Source: ATX-6F1 sp943369485
GTDB taxonomy: Bacteria; Cyanobacteriota; Cyanobacteriia; PCC-6307; Cyanobiaceae
NCBI GenBank assembly: GCA_943369485.1
Contig: CALRNH020000012.1
Coordinates: 1-64,000 of the forward strand
Direction: 5' to 3'
DNA: 64,000 bases
Positions 7,133 through 15,802 of this stretch are shown piece by piece. Numbering within the stretch: position 1 is the first letter of the stretch; the number at the start of each line of letters is the position of its first letter. Both the position numbers and the translations under genes were made by a program. Below the pieces are notes generated by a model. The model ran no database searches, was not told the DNA's origin, and was given only the letters and a program-made list of their open reading frames with translations.

Positions 7133-8535
7133 GCCTGTCCATCTCCGATCCCACAGCCACCTCTTCAACAGCCAGCACTCCAGTGACGGAGAGCAGCGGC
7201 GGGAGCGATCTCAAAGCCGAGCTGGCCGCCAAGGGCGTGCGTTACGCCCTCGCCTCCTTCGTCGACCTGCACGGCGTCAGCAAGGCCAAGGCCGTGCCCC
7301 TGGCGCACCTCGGTCAGATGATGCGGGGCTCCGAGCTGTTCACCGGTGCCGCCCTCGATGGCGTTCCCCAGGAGGTGAGCGACGACGAGGTGGCCGCCGT
7401 GCCTGACCCCGTCAGCGCCACGGTGCTGCCCTGGAAAAAAGACGTGGCCTGGCTGGCCAGCGACCTGCATCTCAACGGTGCCCCATTCGAGGCCTGCAGC
7501 CGCAACATCTTGAACCGCGCCCGCAGCCAGGCGGCCGCCATGGGCTACCGCTTCAACCTGGGGATCGAAACCGAGTTCTTCGTGCTGCGCCAGGGGCCCG
7601 ATGGCCAGCTCGCGCCCTACAGCGATCGTGACGTGCTCGACAAGCCCGCCTACGACGTGGTGGGGCTGCTCGACAACCTCAGCTGGCTCGATGAGCTGGT
7701 GAGCTCCATGAACGACCTGGGCTGGGGGGTCTACTCCTTCGATCACGAGGATGGCCCCGGCCAGTTCGAGATCGACTTCGATTACTCCGACGTGCTCACC
7801 ATGGCCGACCGGCTCACCTTCTTCCGGCTGATGGCCAAGGAGATCGTGCGCCCCCATGGACTGGTGGCCTCGTTCATGCCCAAGCCCTTCAGCGACCGCA
7901 CCGGCAGCGGCGCCCACTACAACATGTCCCTGGCGGACATTGGCAGCGGCGCCAACCTGTTCGTCTCCCCCTCAGGCGCGCCGGCCAGCGTCAGCGATCT
8001 GGCCAGGTCGTTCATCGCCGGCGTCCTGCGCCACGCCCCGGCGATCTGCGCCGTGATCGCCCCCACGGTCAACAGCTACAAGCGGCTGGTGGCACAGGGC
8101 TCGATGAGCGGCTTCACCTGGGCGCCGGTGTTCATCTGCTACGGCAACAACAACCGCACCAACATGCTGCGCATCCCTTCCCCCGGCGGGCGGGTGGAAT
8201 GCCGCGCCGCCGACAGTGCCGCCAATCCCTACCTGGGGGGAGCGATGATCCTGGCGGCGGGCCTTGAAGGCATCCGCGAAGGGCTCGATCCTGGCCCCGC
8301 CAACCTGGTGAACGCCTACACCCTCAGTCCCAAGCAACTGGCCGAGCGCGGCATCACCATGCTGCCGCGCACCCTGGGCGATGCGATCGAGGCCTTCGCC
8401 GCCGATCCGCTGTCCAGAAGCGTATTCGGCGATGCCATGTTCGAGTCCTTCGTCGCCTACAAACGCGAGGAATGGGAGTCGTACCACGGCGCCGTTTCCG
8501 AATGGGAACGCAAGCGCTATCTCGAATTCTTTTAG
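7129..8535 (+). CDS. glnT: Type III glutamine synthetase-like ligase (GlnT family)
   Basis: 468 residues with a Ser/Thr-rich N-terminal extension of about 25 residues. The catalytic domain carries GS signatures: 'LGIETEFFV' (metal-binding Glu pair), 'HEDGPGQFEIDF', 'SDRTGSGAHYNMS' (ATP/Glu-binding loop with the GxGxHxN pattern), 'APTVNSYKRL' and 'NRTNMLRIPSPGGRVECR'. GlnT enzymes join an ammonium or amine to glutamate. In this operon it could recapture the ammonia released by GdmH, or couple an amine such as methylamine; sequence alone does not decide. It overlaps the hypB-like gene by four bases, so co-translation is expected. Confidence 0.85.
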   Translation: MSLSISDPTATSSTASTPVTESSGGSDLKAELAAKGVRYALASFVDLHGVSKAKAVPLAHLGQMMRGSELFTGAALDGVPQEVSDDEVAAVPDPVSATVLPWKKDVAWLASDLHLNGAPFEACSRNILNRARSQAAAMGYRFNLGIETEFFVLRQGPDGQLAPYSDRDVLDKPAYDVVGLLDNLSWLDELVSSMNDLGWGVYSFDHEDGPGQFEIDFDYSDVLTMADRLTFFRLMAKEIVRPHGLVASFMPKPFSDRTGSGAHYNMSLADIGSGANLFVSPSGAPASVSDLARSFIAGVLRHAPAICAVIAPTVNSYKRLVAQGSMSGFTWAPVFICYGNNNRTNMLRIPSPGGRVECRAADSAANPYLGGAMILAAGLEGIREGLDPGPANLVNAYTLSPKQLAERGITMLPRTLGDAIEAFAADPLSRSVFGDAMFESFVAYKREEWESYHGAVSEWERKRYLEFF

Positions 8536-8598
8536 CCCACACCACATCGGGCCAGCACTGTCCATCCCCCTTCGCCACCCCCTCATCCTCATATCACC

Positions 8599-9615
8599 AT
8601 GAAACGCCTCTCATTCGCCCGTCGCTCATCCCGCACCCGCCTTGTTGCCTCAGCTGTGGCGGCAGCCCTCTCCGCCGGCCTACTGGTGGGCTGCCAGAAA
8701 CCCGCCACCCAGGACACGCCCGTGAAAGTGGGCTACAGCGCCTGGCCCGGTTGGTTCCCCTGGAAGGTCACCGAGGACAAGAAACTCTTCGAGGCCCAGG
8801 GCGTGCCCGTCTCCATGCAGTGGTTCGATGGCTACCTCGATTCGATCAACGCCCTGAACGCCGGCCAGCTCGACTGCAACAGCCAGACCCTTAACGACAC
8901 GATCAGCTCGATCGCCGGCGGCGCTGATCTGCAGGTGGTGCTCCAGAACGACTTCTCCACGGGTAACGACCAGATCATCGCCGCCAAGGAGATCACCTCC
9001 GTTGCCGGCCTCAAGGGTAAGAACGTGGCCGCTGAAGAGGGCACCGTCGACCACTTTCTGCTGCTGAAGGTGCTCAAGGATGCCGGCCTTTCCGCGAAAG
9101 ACATCACCTTCGTCCCCCTGGAGACCGGCGCCGCCGCCGCAGCCTTCGCTGCCGGGAAGGTGGATGCGGCCGGGGTCTATGCCCCCTTCACCACCCAGGC
9201 CCTCAAGCGCCCAGGCAGCAAGGCGCTCAGCACCTCCAAGGACCACCCCGGCGCGATCAGCGATCTGCTCGTGTGCCGCACGGAATTCATCGCCAAGAAC
9301 CCCGAGAAGATCCAGAAGATCGTCGATGCCTGGTTCGCCACCCTCAAGACCATCAAGGACGACCCCGCCGGCACCCTGCCGATCCTGGTGGAACGCTCCG
9401 GTGTGAGCGAAGCCGAATTCAAGGCCTACAACGCCGGCACCACGATCCAGACCCTCGAGGAGAACCGCGCCAACTTCAAGCCCGGAACCACCATGACCCA
9501 CCTGCCCTATGCGGCTGAGCAGATCAGCGCCTTCCTGGTGGAAACGGGTCTGGCCAAAACCAAGCCTGAGCTGGGCAATCTCCTCAACTCCGCCTTCGTG
9601 GACGCCGCCAAGTGA
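8599..9615 (+). CDS. ABC transporter substrate-binding lipoprotein (NitT/TauT type)
   Basis: 338 residues. A Tat-like or Arg-rich start (RRSSRTR) leads into a hydrophobic stretch and a lipobox 'LLVGC' with Cys32. The mature protein has an NMT1/THI5-type fold: 'KVGYSAWPGWFPWKVTEDKK', 'DLQVVLQNDFSTGNDQI', 'GKNVAAEEGTVDHFLL' and 'AGVYAPF'. Related binding proteins beside guanidine riboswitches are considered importers of guanidine or similar cations. A role in guanidine or N-substituted guanidine uptake is inferred from the operon. The last four bases overlap the permease gene. Confidence 0.87.
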   Translation: MKRLSFARRSSRTRLVASAVAAALSAGLLVGCQKPATQDTPVKVGYSAWPGWFPWKVTEDKKLFEAQGVPVSMQWFDGYLDSINALNAGQLDCNSQTLNDTISSIAGGADLQVVLQNDFSTGNDQIIAAKEITSVAGLKGKNVAAEEGTVDHFLLLKVLKDAGLSAKDITFVPLETGAAAAAFAAGKVDAAGVYAPFTTQALKRPGSKALSTSKDHPGAISDLLVCRTEFIAKNPEKIQKIVDAWFATLKTIKDDPAGTLPILVERSGVSEAEFKAYNAGTTIQTLEENRANFKPGTTMTHLPYAAEQISAFLVETGLAKTKPELGNLLNSAFVDAAK

Positions 9616-10412
9616 GCGCCACGGCAACGAGAAGAGGAGACGAGACCGGGAGAGTCAGGCAGTGGTTGAGCCACCCCTGGTCGCTTGGGGTGATCGGCAT
9701 TCTCGCCGTTCTCCTGGCCTGGCAGCTCGTCGCAGGCAGCGGCCTGGTGGACAAACTCTTTCTACCCAGCCCCGAGGCGGTCTGGAAGGCAGGCAGCGAG
9801 CAATACGCCCGCGGCATCCTGATCAAGGATCTGCTCGCCAGTGTGGGCCGGGTGGGGGCGGGCTTCGCCCTCTCGGCGGCGGTGTCGTTACCGATCGGCA
9901 TCGCCATGGGCTGCAGTCGCGTGATCTGCCAGCTGCTGGAGCCGCTGATGGGACTGATCCGCTACATGCCAGCCCCCGCCTTCATCCCCCTGCTGATTAT
10001 CTATTTCGGTCTTGGGGAAGAACCGAAGGTGCTCCTGATCTTCATCGGAACGGTGTTCTTCAACACCCTGATGATCATGGATTCGGTCAAGTTCGTGCCC
10101 TCCGAGCTTCGGGAAACGGCCCTCACCCTCGGGGGTCACGGCTTCCAGATCGTCACGAAGGTGGTGGCTCCGTTCATCGCCCCCCAGGTGATCGACACCT
10201 ACCGCATCAACATGGCCTCCGCCTGGAACCTGGTGATCGTGGCCGAGCTGGTGGCCGCCAATGAGGGGCTGGGCAAACGCATCTCCCTGGCCCAGCGGTT
10301 TCTGCGCACCGATGAGATCTTCGTCGGACTGATCGTGATCGGACTGATCGGTCTGGCGATCGATCTGGGCTTCCGGCTGCTGATGCGCCGCGCCTGCTCC
10401 TGGGCCAACTGA
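9612..10412 (+). CDS. ABC transporter permease (NitT/TauT type)
   Basis: 266 residues with about six membrane helices. The binding-protein-dependent permease domain covers residues 75-255. The EAA loop is recognisable as 'RETALTLGGHGFQIVTKVV', with 'AAFIAPQV'-like continuation. Start is a GTG at 9612 overlapping the preceding stop. It forms the membrane channel with the adjacent ATPase. The short cytoplasmic N terminus (residues 1-25) is Arg- and Thr-rich. Confidence 0.87.
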   Translation: MSATATRRGDETGRVRQWLSHPWSLGVIGILAVLLAWQLVAGSGLVDKLFLPSPEAVWKAGSEQYARGILIKDLLASVGRVGAGFALSAAVSLPIGIAMGCSRVICQLLEPLMGLIRYMPAPAFIPLLIIYFGLGEEPKVLLIFIGTVFFNTLMIMDSVKFVPSELRETALTLGGHGFQIVTKVVAPFIAPQVIDTYRINMASAWNLVIVAELVAANEGLGKRISLAQRFLRTDEIFVGLIVIGLIGLAIDLGFRLLMRRACSWAN

Positions 10413-10428
10413 CACCGCCTCCTCACCC

Positions 10429-11196
10429 ATGCACCTTTCGGTATCCGGCGTCAGCAAGACCTTCGGCAGCGGCAGCAAGGCCAAGCTGGTGCTTGATGAC
10501 ATCAACCTGGAGCTCGACTCGGGCGAGTTCGTGGCCCTGGTGGGCAGCTCAGGTTCAGGCAAATCCACGGTGATGCGCCTGGTGGCCGGCCTTGAGCTTC
10601 CCAGCAGGGGCACGATCAGCGTGGATGGCCTGCCGGTGAAGGGCCCGGGTTCCGACCGGGGCATGGTGTTCCAGAAATACAGCCTCTACCCCTGGCTGAA
10701 TGCGGCCGAGAACGTGGCCTTCGGGATGCAGCTCCAGGGCCGCCCCAAGCGGGAGGTGAAGGAGCGCACCGCCTATTTCCTTGAAGTGGTGGGGCTCTCC
10801 GAGGCGGCCCGCCGCCTGCCGCGGGAGCTCTCCGGGGGAATGCAGCAACGGGTGGCGATCGCCCGTGCCCTGGCCGCCGATCCCAAGGTGCTGCTGCTGG
10901 ATGAACCCTTCGGCGCCCTGGATCTTCAGATCCGCGAGACGATGCAGGAGTTTCTCTACCAACTCTGGGAGCGCACCGGCCTGACCGCGCTGCTGATCAC
11001 CCACGACGTCGAGGAGGCGTTGCTGCTGGCCCAGCGGGTGCACATCATGGCGCCGCGGCCGGGACGGATCGTGCGCACGGTGGAAGGGAAGCTGGATCGC
11101 CATGATCTCTCGTTCCTGCGTCTCTCGGCGCCGTTTCTTGAGCTGCGGGAGGAGCTGGCCAACTACCTGCGGGTTCTTGACAGCACCATGGGCTGA
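10429..11196 (+). CDS. ABC transporter ATP-binding protein (NitT/TauT type)
   Basis: 255 residues with all nucleotide-binding motifs: Walker A 'GSSGSGKSTVM' near residue 40, Q-loop 'VFQKYSLYPWL', signature 'LSGGMQQR', Walker B 'VLLLDEPFGALD' and switch His in 'LLITHDVEEA'. It powers the transporter encoded just upstream. The stop and the next start overlap (TGATG at 11194-11198), so the Rieske gene is translationally coupled to the transporter. Confidence 0.9.
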   Translation: MHLSVSGVSKTFGSGSKAKLVLDDINLELDSGEFVALVGSSGSGKSTVMRLVAGLELPSRGTISVDGLPVKGPGSDRGMVFQKYSLYPWLNAAENVAFGMQLQGRPKREVKERTAYFLEVVGLSEAARRLPRELSGGMQQRVAIARALAADPKVLLLDEPFGALDLQIRETMQEFLYQLWERTGLTALLITHDVEEALLLAQRVHIMAPRPGRIVRTVEGKLDRHDLSFLRLSAPFLELREELANYLRVLDSTMG

Positions 11197-12308
11197 TGGC
11201 TGTTGCCTCGCCATTCGACGGGTCACCCTTCCTGCCGGCCCTGTCCTACACCTCGCCCGATGTCGCCGAGTGGGAGCAGCTCGTCTACGCACGACGGTTC
11301 TGGCATCCGATCGCGCTGGTCTCGGAGTTGCCGGTTGGGGCGGCGCTCAGCCGGAATCTGCTGGGGGTGGAGCTTCTTCTCACCCATCCACCGGACCTTG
11401 GGCCGAGGGCGTTCCTGAACCAGTGCCCGCACCGGGGCGTGGCCCTTCTGGCTCCGGCGAGCAACCAGAACCACTGCCGCAAGCTTATTTGCCCATACCA
11501 CGGCTGGACCTATGCCCCCGATGGCCGCCTCCTGGCGGCAGCTCGGGAACGCGACTTCTGCTCGCCCTTCGAGCGCCGCGACTGGAATCTTGTGAACCTG
11601 GAAATCGAACGGGGCGGACCCTTCCTGTGGGTGCGGCTGCCTGCCCAAGGCATGGGTGACGACGAGACGGGCCCGCCGCTGGCGGAGCAGCTGGATCTGC
11701 TGTGGGAGGTTGGGGGCTGGGGCGATGACTCGACGTCGTCACCAGTACCCCTACCCCTCTGGGGCAGAAGCCAGCGCACCCTGGCCTGCAACTGGAAGAT
11801 CGCCCATGACAACACCCTCGACGACTATCACGTCGCCATAGCCCATCCAACGACGCTGCACCGCCTCCAGGGGCCTGTGAGCGCCTACCGCCATGTGTTC
11901 GGCCGCTGGTGCAACCTGCTGGCCACGCCGGTGCCTGGCTCAGGCAACTTGGCGGCAGAGTTCCTCACCTTCGCGGTGCCCCCCTGGAACCATCTCCTGC
12001 TGTGGCCCGATGGCACCACAGCCCTGATCGGCTTTCACCCCGAGGCCATCGATCGCTGCCGGATGGAGCTGACCCTGGCGGGTCCAATCGAGCAATCAGC
12101 TCTGGCAATAGCACAGCTCGATGAAATGGCGGCCTTCCTTGAGGAAGACAGGGCCCTGGTGGAATCGGCCCAGCGGGCCTACGCGAGCCCGGGGTTCAGT
12201 CCGGGTCCGGCCCATGGACTGGAGCGCCGCATCCTGCATCACCAGGCCCACTACCGAGCGCAGCTGGGGCGCTCGGGTCTCCCTCAGGCCGAAGCCATGG
12301 CGGGCTGA
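11196..12308 (+). CDS. Rieske non-heme iron oxygenase, alpha-subunit-like
   Basis: 370 residues. The Rieske [2Fe-2S] centre is intact: Cys77-x-His79 and Cys99-x-x-His102 (CPHRG ... CPYHGW). The mononuclear iron site is visible as 'DNTLDDYHVAIAHP', with His212 and His217 and the bridging Asp. A catalytic oxygenase is therefore expected, needing a separate reductase not seen nearby. Many such enzymes remove N-methyl groups or hydroxylate. Because it is the last gene of a guanidine-riboswitch operon and is coupled to the transporter, an N-alkyl guanidine substrate is a reasonable inference. No direct evidence supports that. Confidence 0.82.
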   Translation: MAVASPFDGSPFLPALSYTSPDVAEWEQLVYARRFWHPIALVSELPVGAALSRNLLGVELLLTHPPDLGPRAFLNQCPHRGVALLAPASNQNHCRKLICPYHGWTYAPDGRLLAAARERDFCSPFERRDWNLVNLEIERGGPFLWVRLPAQGMGDDETGPPLAEQLDLLWEVGGWGDDSTSSPVPLPLWGRSQRTLACNWKIAHDNTLDDYHVAIAHPTTLHRLQGPVSAYRHVFGRWCNLLATPVPGSGNLAAEFLTFAVPPWNHLLLWPDGTTALIGFHPEAIDRCRMELTLAGPIEQSALAIAQLDEMAAFLEEDRALVESAQRAYASPGFSPGPAHGLERRILHHQAHYRAQLGRSGLPQAEAMAG

Positions 12309-12466
12309 TCAAGCAGGTCGGCCTTGATGTCGAGGTAGGCGGCTTCCTTGAACAGGGCGAGCTTGGCGTCGGCATCACCAGCGGCCACGGCGGCGCTGTA
12401 GCGCACGCGAAGGGAGTTGATCAAGGCGGCCTGGCGGGCAGCGGAGTTGGTGGGTGCGTTGGCCAT
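12284..12466 (-). CDS. Small helical hypothetical protein
   Basis: 60 residues from ATG at 12466. It is mostly alpha-helical and Ala-rich (AALINSLRVRYSAAVAAGDADAKLALFKE), with the look of a short cytoplasmic helical hairpin. I do not recognise a family. It converges on the Rieske gene and overlaps its last 25 bases. An Ala-rich composition and consistent frame favour a real gene, but evidence is limited. Confidence 0.5.
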   Translation of the reverse strand: MANAPTNSAARQAALINSLRVRYSAAVAAGDADAKLALFKEAAYLDIKADLLDQPAMASA

Positions 12467-12498
12467 GGTGGAGGGAGCAAGAGCTCACAATTTCCGTA

Positions 12499-13755
12499 TC
12501 AACCATAACAATCTTGTCCAGGGGGGCGTTCGCCCGACCGACCGCCCGCCAGGTGGTGAAGACCGTCCACCAGCCGCTCAAGGGCCTCGTCGAGGTCAGC
12601 GCCGTCAAGCACCCCGTAGCTGAGCCGCAGGGCACAGCCCGTCAGCCCGAAGCTGCTGCCACTCACCAGCGCCACCCGGTGCTCCCGCACCAGCCGCTCC
12701 ATCACCACATCCGCCGTCAGGGGAGTGTCGAGTTCCAGCAGGGCATAGAAGGCACCCTCGGGCCTCACCAGCAGGCGCCATGGGGCACCGGGCATGTCCA
12801 GGGCCGCCAGCACCCGCTGCCGCCGCGGCGCCAATCCCGCAATGCGCCGGCGGCACCAGGCCGAACCTGCCTCCAACGCCGCCAGGGCCGCCACCTGGGT
12901 GATCCGGGGCGGGCCGATCAGCACTGTGTCTTGGATCTTGGCCAGATCCGCCAGCAGCGGCCTGGGCACCACCGCATGGCCCAGGCGCCAGCCGGCCATG
13001 CCATAGGCCTTCGAGAACGAGCGCAGGGTCACGGTGTGGGCACCACTGCCGGGGGCACTGCCGGGGCTCCAGTGAGCGGCGCCCCCGTAGGTGAACAGGT
13101 GGTAGGCCTCATCGTGCAGGTGCACCAGGCCACGGCTGGCGCAGAGCTGGTTGATCGCCTCAAGCGCCGGCCGCGGCACCACCGCGCCGCTGGGGTTGTT
13201 GGGTGAAACGGTGACGATCGCCCGGGTGCGGGGGCTGATCTGCGCCGCCAGCCGTCCTGGATCCAGCTCACCGCCTGGGAAGCGCACAGACACCGGCACC
13301 CCGCCCGCCAGGCGCACCGCCATCTCATGGTTGAAGTACCAGGGGACGGGCAGCAGCACCTCATCACCTGGATCGAGCAGCACCTGCATCAGGGCGCTGA
13401 AGGCCATGTTGCTGCCGGCGGTCACGAGCAGTTCGCTCGGCTCCAGATCAAAGTCGTCTTCCTCACGCAGCTGGCGGCGAAGCCGATCCAGCAGCGGTGC
13501 ATCGCCAGCCACCGGCCCATAGACATCGAGGCACGGATCGGCCGGGCCGGGATCATCGCCGCCAGCGGAGCCCCCCCGCGCCTGCGCCTCAGCCAGCACC
13601 TCAGCCAGGGCCTGGCTCACCTGGGGCGGCGGGCCCCAGCTCACCATCCCCTGCCCCAGAGACAAGGTGCCGGGGGTGGCTCGGATGAGGCTCCCCAGCA
13701 CCGGAATCACCGGGCTCTGCACCGCTGCCAACCGCCGGGCTGGAAGAACGCTCAT
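12499..13755 (-). CDS. PLP-dependent aminotransferase, class I/II
   Basis: Start chosen at ATG 13755, giving 418 residues. Fold-type I features in order: 'SLGQGMVSWGPPPQV' (N-terminal substrate loop), 'YGPVAGDAPLLDRLRRQL', 'VTAGSNMAF' (cofactor phosphate region), 'VSPNNPSGAVVPR' (conserved Asn/Pro), 'HDEAYHLF' (Asp-x-Ala-Tyr) and 'TLRSFSKAYGMAGWRLG' with the Schiff-base Lys in SFSKAYG. The last Arg-containing carboxylate-binding region is 'GCALRLSYG'. The amino-acid substrate is not clear. Upstream reading frame extends further but lacks family similarity. Confidence 0.85.
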   Translation of the reverse strand: MSVLPARRLAAVQSPVIPVLGSLIRATPGTLSLGQGMVSWGPPPQVSQALAEVLAEAQARGGSAGGDDPGPADPCLDVYGPVAGDAPLLDRLRRQLREEDDFDLEPSELLVTAGSNMAFSALMQVLLDPGDEVLLPVPWYFNHEMAVRLAGGVPVSVRFPGGELDPGRLAAQISPRTRAIVTVSPNNPSGAVVPRPALEAINQLCASRGLVHLHDEAYHLFTYGGAAHWSPGSAPGSGAHTVTLRSFSKAYGMAGWRLGHAVVPRPLLADLAKIQDTVLIGPPRITQVAALAALEAGSAWCRRRIAGLAPRRQRVLAALDMPGAPWRLLVRPEGAFYALLELDTPLTADVVMERLVREHRVALVSGSSFGLTGCALRLSYGVLDGADLDEALERLVDGLHHLAGGRSGERPPGQDCYG

Positions 13756-13816
13756 GGCCGAATGGACGCGATCAATGGGTTGAACAACATCAGCGTGATG
13801 GATTGAAACAGCCGTC

Positions 13817-14308
13817 TCACAACTGATCGAAGCCCGGCGCCGTGGGCTCAGGCCCCTGACGGGGTGGCACAGAACGGGGGGCGGGGGGGCGGCTGGCCGG
13901 CGACTTGGCGCTGGGGGTGCGCAGGCCCGGTGGCATCTCACCCCCAAGCCCCAGCCCATCGAAGTTTCCCTCCGGCGGCCGGCTCTGCAGCCGTTGCAGC
14001 TGATCGGCCAGCTGCTGCTGCTGGCGGGCCAGATCAGACACCTTGGCCCCCTCCTCCTCCAGGTCATGGAGGCGCCCCACGGTGGCACGAAGCTGCTGCT
14101 CGAGGGTGTTGGTGCGCTCCAGGGCGCGGGTGTTCTCAAGGGTCTGAAGGCGTTGCTCCAGCCGCCGCAAGCTCAGGTTCTGCTCCTGCACCCGCTGGAT
14201 CGCGACCACGAACAGCACCGCCAAGGTCGCGGTCAGCCCAGCTCCGACGGCCTGGATCCAGGGGATGGCATGCCCTTGATCGGATTGCTTGGGGGGGGAA
14301 GAGGCCAT
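13817..14308 (-). CDS. Membrane-anchored coiled-coil protein
   Basis: 163 residues from ATG at 14308. One transmembrane helix at about 15-35 (WIQAVGAGLTATLAVLFVVAI) is followed by a long Gln/Leu/Glu-rich coiled coil at about 38-108. A low-complexity Pro/Arg/Ser-rich tail ends the protein. The topology suggests a short cytoplasmic start with the coil on the other side of the membrane. No enzyme motif is visible. Similar architecture occurs in septum- or envelope-scaffolding proteins, but there is no family match I can name. Confidence 0.6.
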   Translation of the reverse strand: MASSPPKQSDQGHAIPWIQAVGAGLTATLAVLFVVAIQRVQEQNLSLRRLEQRLQTLENTRALERTNTLEQQLRATVGRLHDLEEEGAKVSDLARQQQQLADQLQRLQSRPPEGNFDGLGLGGEMPPGLRTPSAKSPASRPPAPRSVPPRQGPEPTAPGFDQL

Positions 14309-14399
14309 GGAGATCGCACCGCGACGACCAATTGGCCAACCACGATGCTCCAACAACCGCCACGCACTGGTAGACAAGCGGAGAACGACTACCTTCGCC

Positions 14400-14864
14400 A
14401 TGCCTGCCTGGATTCTCATTCTTGTCGTTCTGGTGACGATCTACCTGGTGATCCAGCCCAGCCACAAGGCCTACGAGAAGTATCTGCAGCTGCACCGGCC
14501 GGCCTGGTTCAACTTCGAGAGCAAGATCCCGTTGATCTGGGTGGGCCTCTACGTCTGCTTCTACTTCTCTGCACGACTGGTGCTGGAACCACGTTGGTCC
14601 TGGAGTTTCGCCTTCAGCTACCTGGCCCTGGTGGTGCTTGCCCAAAGCGTCAGTTGGCTGGTCTGCCTCAGCCGCTCACCGATGATCGGATTGCTGCTGG
14701 GGGGCGTGGCCTGGATCTGGGCCCTGATCCTGCTGAAGGCCGTGGCATCTGTGTCGGCCATGGCCGCCTGGCTGTTGGTTCCCTACCTGCTCTGGGGACC
14801 GGTGGCGATGCTGGGCTTCTGGCAGATCAGCAAGTTGAACCCCGCCATCCGCCGATCCCGATAA
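14400..14864 (+). CDS. TspO/MBR-related membrane protein
   Basis: 154 residues with five predicted membrane helices. Trp- and Tyr-rich loops match the TspO/MBR pattern: 'LHRPAWFNFESKIPLIWVGLY' after helix 1 corresponds to the P-x-W-x-P...W region. 'LLVPYLLWGPVAMLGFWQ' with following Leu-Asn corresponds to the conserved PYLxW...N end. TspO proteins bind tetrapyrroles or porphyrin-like ligands and act in stress. Some conserved residues are replaced, so it may be a divergent member. Confidence 0.65.
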   Translation: MPAWILILVVLVTIYLVIQPSHKAYEKYLQLHRPAWFNFESKIPLIWVGLYVCFYFSARLVLEPRWSWSFAFSYLALVVLAQSVSWLVCLSRSPMIGLLLGGVAWIWALILLKAVASVSAMAAWLLVPYLLWGPVAMLGFWQISKLNPAIRRSR

Positions 14865-14891
14865 GACTGAGCAAGTGCCACCCCACCTGCC

Positions 14892-15137
14892 ATGAGCCTC
14901 ACCGATCTCGACGCCTTTCTGGAGCACGCCCGCCACACTCCGGCGCTGGAGACCCAGCTGAATGGCCCCCTGGAGCTGGAGGCGCTGCTGGAGCTGGCCG
15001 CCGCCGAGGGTTTCGCTCTCAGTGAGGCGGACGTGCTGGCGGCCCAGGAGCGGGAGGAAGCTCAGCTGAGTGACGAGGAGCTCCAGCAACGCGCCGGTGT
15101 CGATGCCCGCAAGCTGCGCTCGTTCATTCCTTCCTGA
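14892..15137 (+). CDS. Nif11-like small protein
   Basis: 81 residues. It matches the Nif11-like leader peptide pattern: 'MSLTDLDAFLEHARHTPALETQL', then 'LELAAAEGFALSEADV' and an acidic helix 'LSDEELQQRAG'. It ends in 'VDARKLRSFIPS' with no double-glycine cleavage site and no Cys-rich core. No lanthionine synthetase or peptidase transporter lies nearby. It is therefore an orphan Nif11 protein rather than an evident precursor peptide. A second Nif11-like gene occurs at 41811-42053. Confidence 0.75.
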   Translation: MSLTDLDAFLEHARHTPALETQLNGPLELEALLELAAAEGFALSEADVLAAQEREEAQLSDEELQQRAGVDARKLRSFIPS

Positions 15138-15190
15138 GCCAGCGCCCATCACCACCCAGTTCTGGCCGCCGCTGGGGCCGCCGCTGGAGC

Positions 15191-15745
15191 TCATGGCTCC
15201 CGGTAGATGATCCGCCCGCGCTCGTCGTTGCCCACATCGAGCAGATGGGCGAACAGCAACCGCTCGATTTCCTGGCGCACCGGCTCGATCGGCACCGGCT
15301 CCTGGTGCTCCAGGTCCAGCAAGGCGTCATTGAGGGTGAAGCCCGCCTCGCCCCGACGGCGGGCCAGCTCGAGCAACTGGCGGTCCAGGGGCCTGGCCAT
15401 GGGCCCCTCGCTGCGATTGGCGCCACGCACCAGCCGGGGCACCAGGAACAGATCCACCAGCTGGCCGAAGCCGCAGCAGCCGAAGGTGAGCAGCAGGAAG
15501 GCACCACTGAGCGGGCGACGGGTGTAAAACCGCTGAATCCCGCAGAGGCCCACAAAGGCCAGGGCCCAGAGCAGGTAGGTGGCCGTGAGGCTGCGCCGAT
15601 CCTGGAGAGGCGGCGGCATGGGACGGCGGGTCAGCAGGATCCGGCGCAGACGGAAGAGAAGGGCCAAAGGGTTCAAGGGCCGGAGGGCCAACCTTGATCT
15701 TGGCAACAGCTGGGTGCGCAGGGGCGAATCCGTAGGGGAGGACAT
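15191..15745 (-). CDS. TM2-domain membrane protein
   Basis: 184 residues from ATG at 15745. A basic N terminus of about 55 residues leads to a TM2 domain. This has two helices with 'ATYLLWALAFVGLCGIQRFYTRR', then 'GAFLLLTFGCCGFGQLVDLFLVPRLV', the G-x-x-R-F-Y and D-x-F-L-V-P signature. A soluble C-terminal part of about 70 residues is helical and charged, and ends GRIIYREP. The function of TM2 proteins in bacteria is not established. Confidence 0.75.
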   Translation of the reverse strand: MSSPTDSPLRTQLLPRSRLALRPLNPLALLFRLRRILLTRRPMPPPLQDRRSLTATYLLWALAFVGLCGIQRFYTRRPLSGAFLLLTFGCCGFGQLVDLFLVPRLVRGANRSEGPMARPLDRQLLELARRRGEAGFTLNDALLDLEHQEPVPIEPVRQEIERLLFAHLLDVGNDERGRIIYREP

Positions 15746-15802
15746 CCGTGCAGGCGGAGCCCCGCCAGGGCCCACCTGGCCTTTTTAACGTCATGTGAAC
15801 AC

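Noticed and set aside
12499..14139. Aminotransferase starting at 14139 (546 residues)
   Set aside because: The first 128 residues are low-complexity and antisense to the coiled-coil gene. Family similarity begins near the ATG at 13755.
14892..15137. Lanthipeptide precursor
   Set aside because: It lacks a Gly-Gly leader end and a Ser/Thr/Cys core, and no modification enzyme is near, so only a Nif11-like call is made.
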